From positions 4,026,201-4,090,200 of the forward strand of contig OX637359.1 in NCBI GenBank assembly GCA_951799405.1: 64,000 nucleotides of DNA. Reading direction: 5' to 3'. Below, in pieces: positions 61,096 through 64,000 of the stretch. The first letter of the stretch is position 1. Every line of letters begins with the position of its first letter. Source of the stretch: Agapetus fuscipes. Lineage: Eukaryota; Arthropoda; Insecta; Trichoptera; Glossosomatidae. The position numbers were made by a program, and so were the translations under genes. Under the pieces are notes generated by a model. The model saw nothing but the letters and a program-made list of their open reading frames with translations. It made no database searches and was not told where the DNA came from.

Positions 61096-64000
61096 ATGAC
61101 GTCAGAACGCGAGAAACGGGCATTTCAACGACGTAAGGAGCGCCTCCAGAATGAGATAGAGACGTACTTGGAACGGGCACAATGCATTTTCGATACCATT
61201 AATTCAATTCATTTGGGAGAAATTTATTTGCGTAAATTTAAAGTGCACGCGGCAGGCATTGACAACTGGCGTAAAGAATTTTTATTACTGGTAAAAGAAA
61301 AAAATGATTTAATTGCAGAAAGTGAGGAAGATGAAGCAACAGATAATAATATTATTCTGTCATTTGAAGACTTATACGCTGAAATTAAATATACTTACGA
61401 GAATTTAAAAGACACAACAAAATCCTCAAGTGCAAATGATATTCCTTTAAAAAGGAGCATCCAACTACCACGATTAGAGCTGTGTGCCTTCAACGGAGAT
61501 GTAAACAATTGGCCGGTGTTTTATGAAAATTTTAAATCTATGGTCCATGAGAATGACAGTCTAACGGAAGGTGAAAAGATTCAATATTTAGTTGGAAAAC
61601 TGGTAGGAAAAGCTCAAAGCATTTGCCAAGGTTTATTGCCAACTGCTCAAAATTATACAATTTTATGGAATTCGTTGGTCAAGAAATACAACGATAAGCG
61701 CGTTCTGGCAACAACTTATCTAGAGAAATTGTTAAATATTCCTGCAGTGAAGGAACCATCTGCCTCAAACTTGGAGGACTTTATTGATCTATTTTCGGGT
61801 TTGACTGCTGCAATCAAACAGTTGAACATAGAGAATCTAGAAGACTTTATATTCATACACATTGCGTGTAAGAAACTCGACATGGATACGATTAAGGCTT
61901 TTGAAGTTTCTATACAAGATTCTTCAGACTCAGTAGATTCAATAAAATTTGTGGAATTCATTAGAAATTACTCGCGAATACTACAGCGCGCAAACGGAAG
62001 TAGAAGCAGTAAAATTAACAATCAAATTAACGCGATGCCGCGCAAGCCCTCAGCTTCCCAGAAAAACGTTAGGGCATTTGTGACAGTTAATACTGACAAA
62101 TGTTTGTTGTGCGGAGATAACAACCACTCAAAGTTGTACCAGTGTCCGAAATACACTATCCTGGACGCTCGGGAAAGGTACAATTTTATAAAATCAAAGA
62201 AATTATGTGTCAATTGTCTAAGTACGATGCATAATCTCAAGAACTGTAAATCAAAGGGAAGATGCAGCGTTTGTAATCGATCCCACCATACTAGCCTGCA
62301 TTTCAACTTGAATTTGCAAGCCGCGGCCGAAGAAAAGGCGGAGCCCCTAGCGCTTTGTGCTATGGGCCCTAATTCTAGTGAGGTAGAATCTACGGTTTTA
62401 CTAGGAACTGTTTGTTGTGTAATCTTAGACAAGCGGGGTCAAAGACACACTATTCGCGCTTTATTAGACAGTGCTTCACAGAGAGACATAATAACGGCCT
62501 CCTGTTGTCGAGAACTTCATCTTGATGTAAAGACGACGCGAGACAAAGTTGTTTCAGGAATAGGGGATATTGTCAACCCTATCAAGGGAGTGACAACAAT
62601 TACCCTTCTTTCGAGAGTTGAGAAATCGGTCAATTTTAAACTATCGCCTTTGGTGGTTAATCAAATAACTGATAAAATACCCGTCGCCAACATTAATATT
62701 GAAAATTTAGAATATTTAAAATCATTACGTTTGGCTGATGAAAAATATTTTATTCCCGGAAAAATTGACATGATTCTGGGTGCAGATGTATTCTCCCGTG
62801 TGATAAAACACAACACTATCTCACGAAATTTAGGCGAGCCAGTTGCACTGGATACCCTATTTGGGTATGTGGTACTAGGGGAAGTTCCAGTGCTACCGGC
62901 AATCAAAACAGATTATTGTTTCTTTTCAACAATTGAAATTGAAATGAAAAATATCTTGGAGTTGGAGGACGTATCGGACGTCTCCACTCCACAAACCGAG
63001 GAGCTGGTATGTGAAGAGAAATATACCAACACCACCACGAGAGACAAGACTGGTAGATTTTCCGTAATGCTGCCTTTCAAGACCGATCCGGGGCAGCTTG
63101 GTGATTCTCAGAGAGCGGCAGAGCGGAGATTTTACGCGTTGGAAAGGAAACTGCTTTCAAACTCTTCTGTAAAATTGGAATACGACCTTATTTTCAAAAA
63201 TTATATACAAGAAGGGTATTTAAATCCTGTAAATATAAATTCGGATCAATGCTTGAGCTTGCAATACATAGCCCCGCATCATGCAGTGATACGTGAAAAT
63301 AAATCCACAACTAAGGTTCGCGCAGTAATAGATGCTAGTATGAAAACTACATCAGGATTATCGCTGAATGATGTTCTACATACGGGTAGAAATCTTCAAA
63401 ATGATCTATTTAAAATAATATTACACTTTCGCTTGTTTCCAGTTGCTCTAAGCGCTGACATACGTAAAATGTATATGCAAATTCTGGTAAATAAAGAGCA
63501 TAGATGCTATCAGAGAGTTTTATATCGGTTTGATAAAAATGATCCACTTCAGCTTTTTGAATTTACACGCGTACCATTTGGCTTAAAGTGCAGCCCATAC
63601 CTTGCAATGCGTACCGTTCGTCGTTTAATTGATGATGAGCGAACACGTTTTCCATTAGCGGCACTTGTAGCAGAGAGAGATATTTACATGGATGATTTGG
63701 TTTCTAGCTGTTTAAATGATGAAGAGGCTATCGCACTTTCAAACCAATTGATTGAATTATTTCTTGCGGGCGGTTTTGAATTGGTGAAGTTCTCGAGTAA
63801 TTCACCATCAGTCATGGGAGGCATTCCCTCAGCTTGTCGCATTTCTGAAGCTGTGGAGTTCAGTTCAGAAGATCAATGTACCATCCTTGGTTTGCATTGG
63901 TTGCCTGGAAAGGATGTTTTTACCTTTAGTGTCACTAACAAATTTCGTAAATGTACAAAACGAAATATTCTGTCGACAATTGCGCGCTTCTGGGATTTGA
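61096..64000 (+). CDS. BEL/Pao Gag-Pol polyprotein, N-terminal 968 residues
   Basis: No stop occurs from the ATG to the window end. In order: a charged N-terminal helix (EREKRAFQRRKERLQNEIE), a DUF1759-type gag (LPRLELCAFNGDVNNWPVFY), three knuckle-like Cys/His sites from about residue 336 (CLLCGDNNHSKLYQC, CVNCLSTMHNLKNC, CSVCNRSHHTSLH), a protease with LLDSASQ (Asp458; Ala where DSG is usual), then reverse transcriptase with VRAVIDASMKT, LSADIRKMYMQI, FTRVPFGLKCSPY and YMDD at 864-867. RNase H and integrase should follow outside. The element replicates through an LTR-primed RNA intermediate in cytoplasmic particles. Its intact frame suggests recent activity. Confidence 0.92.
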   Translation, partial: MTSEREKRAFQRRKERLQNEIETYLERAQCIFDTINSIHLGEIYLRKFKVHAAGIDNWRKEFLLLVKEKNDLIAESEEDEATDNNIILSFEDLYAEIKYTYENLKDTTKSSSANDIPLKRSIQLPRLELCAFNGDVNNWPVFYENFKSMVHENDSLTEGEKIQYLVGKLVGKAQSICQGLLPTAQNYTILWNSLVKKYNDKRVLATTYLEKLLNIPAVKEPSASNLEDFIDLFSGLTAAIKQLNIENLEDFIFIHIACKKLDMDTIKAFEVSIQDSSDSVDSIKFVEFIRNYSRILQRANGSRSSKINNQINAMPRKPSASQKNVRAFVTVNTDKCLLCGDNNHSKLYQCPKYTILDARERYNFIKSKKLCVNCLSTMHNLKNCKSKGRCSVCNRSHHTSLHFNLNLQAAAEEKAEPLALCAMGPNSSEVESTVLLGTVCCVILDKRGQRHTIRALLDSASQRDIITASCCRELHLDVKTTRDKVVSGIGDIVNPIKGVTTITLLSRVEKSVNFKLSPLVVNQITDKIPVANINIENLEYLKSLRLADEKYFIPGKIDMILGADVFSRVIKHNTISRNLGEPVALDTLFGYVVLGEVPVLPAIKTDYCFFSTIEIEMKNILELEDVSDVSTPQTEELVCEEKYTNTTTRDKTGRFSVMLPFKTDPGQLGDSQRAAERRFYALERKLLSNSSVKLEYDLIFKNYIQEGYLNPVNINSDQCLSLQYIAPHHAVIRENKSTTKVRAVIDASMKTTSGLSLNDVLHTGRNLQNDLFKIILHFRLFPVALSADIRKMYMQILVNKEHRCYQRVLYRFDKNDPLQLFEFTRVPFGLKCSPYLAMRTVRRLIDDERTRFPLAALVAERDIYMDDLVSSCLNDEEAIALSNQLIELFLAGGFELVKFSSNSPSVMGGIPSACRISEAVEFSSEDQCTILGLHWLPGKDVFTFSVTNKFRKCTKRNILSTIARFWDL

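Larger units (their letters stand above)
60255..64000 (+). mobile_element. BEL/Pao LTR retrotransposon, truncated by window edge
   Basis: A putative 5' LTR starts TGTTAGG where the LINE homology stops. A long open Gag-Pol frame follows and is still open at the last base. The 3' LTR and target duplication lie outside. Confidence 0.85.

Overview
The window looks like AT-rich, transposon-saturated insect nuclear DNA. It is probably lepidopteran. That is an inference from the TAGGTA-rich introns, the Helitrons ending in a GTGCGCAGCAC-type hairpin plus CTAG, and the BEL, copia, RTE-like and CR1-like elements. I see no bacterial operons, CRISPR arrays or convincing functional tRNA genes.

Two host genes are supported by splice sites and matching intron phases. 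They are convergent. On the + strand (306-18809), the last six exons of a gene encode the C-terminal 738 residues of a single-pass membrane protein. It has a long Asn/Pro/His-rich region, three fibronectin type III domains, one transmembrane helix and a short tail. It resembles the insect family annotated 'putative epidermal cell surface receptor'. On the - strand (50929 down to 26766), a complete seven-exon gene encodes a 474-residue type I membrane protein. It has a signal peptide, four immunoglobulin-like domains with an unusual four-cysteine pattern, a transmembrane helix and a 33-residue tail. No single open reading frame shows this gene; it appears only when exons scattered over 24 kb of transposons are joined.

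Nearly everything else is mobile DNA, often nested. 2.6-7.1 kb: a copia element with identical LTRs inside an older TIR element, followed by a 5S-rRNA-derived sequence fused to a tRNA-type SINE. 10.0-13.9 kb: a hAT-type element with an 8-bp target duplication and a 267-bp inverted repeat. 15.4-16.7 kb: a second hAT-type element. 22.6-25.9 and 52.8-58.3 kb: two related Helitrons carrying arrays of a ~415-bp unit. 27.7-35.4 kb: an RTE-like LINE whose ORF is split by a non-coding LTR element in the order LTR-internal-LTR-internal-LTR. 42.1-47.0 kb: a CR1-like LINE, itself split by a short repeat. 58.4-60.2 kb: a CR1-like LINE fragment cut by another LINE end and then by a BEL element that runs off the window.

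A ~240-bp interspersed repeat ('family R') occurs at least sixteen times in both orientations. It is also part of the Helitron tandem unit. Two tRNA-headed SINE families (S1, S2), several MITE families and three hammerhead-like motifs fill the remaining introns. The host genes' job is probably cell-surface recognition or adhesion; nothing in the window links the two genes functionally.
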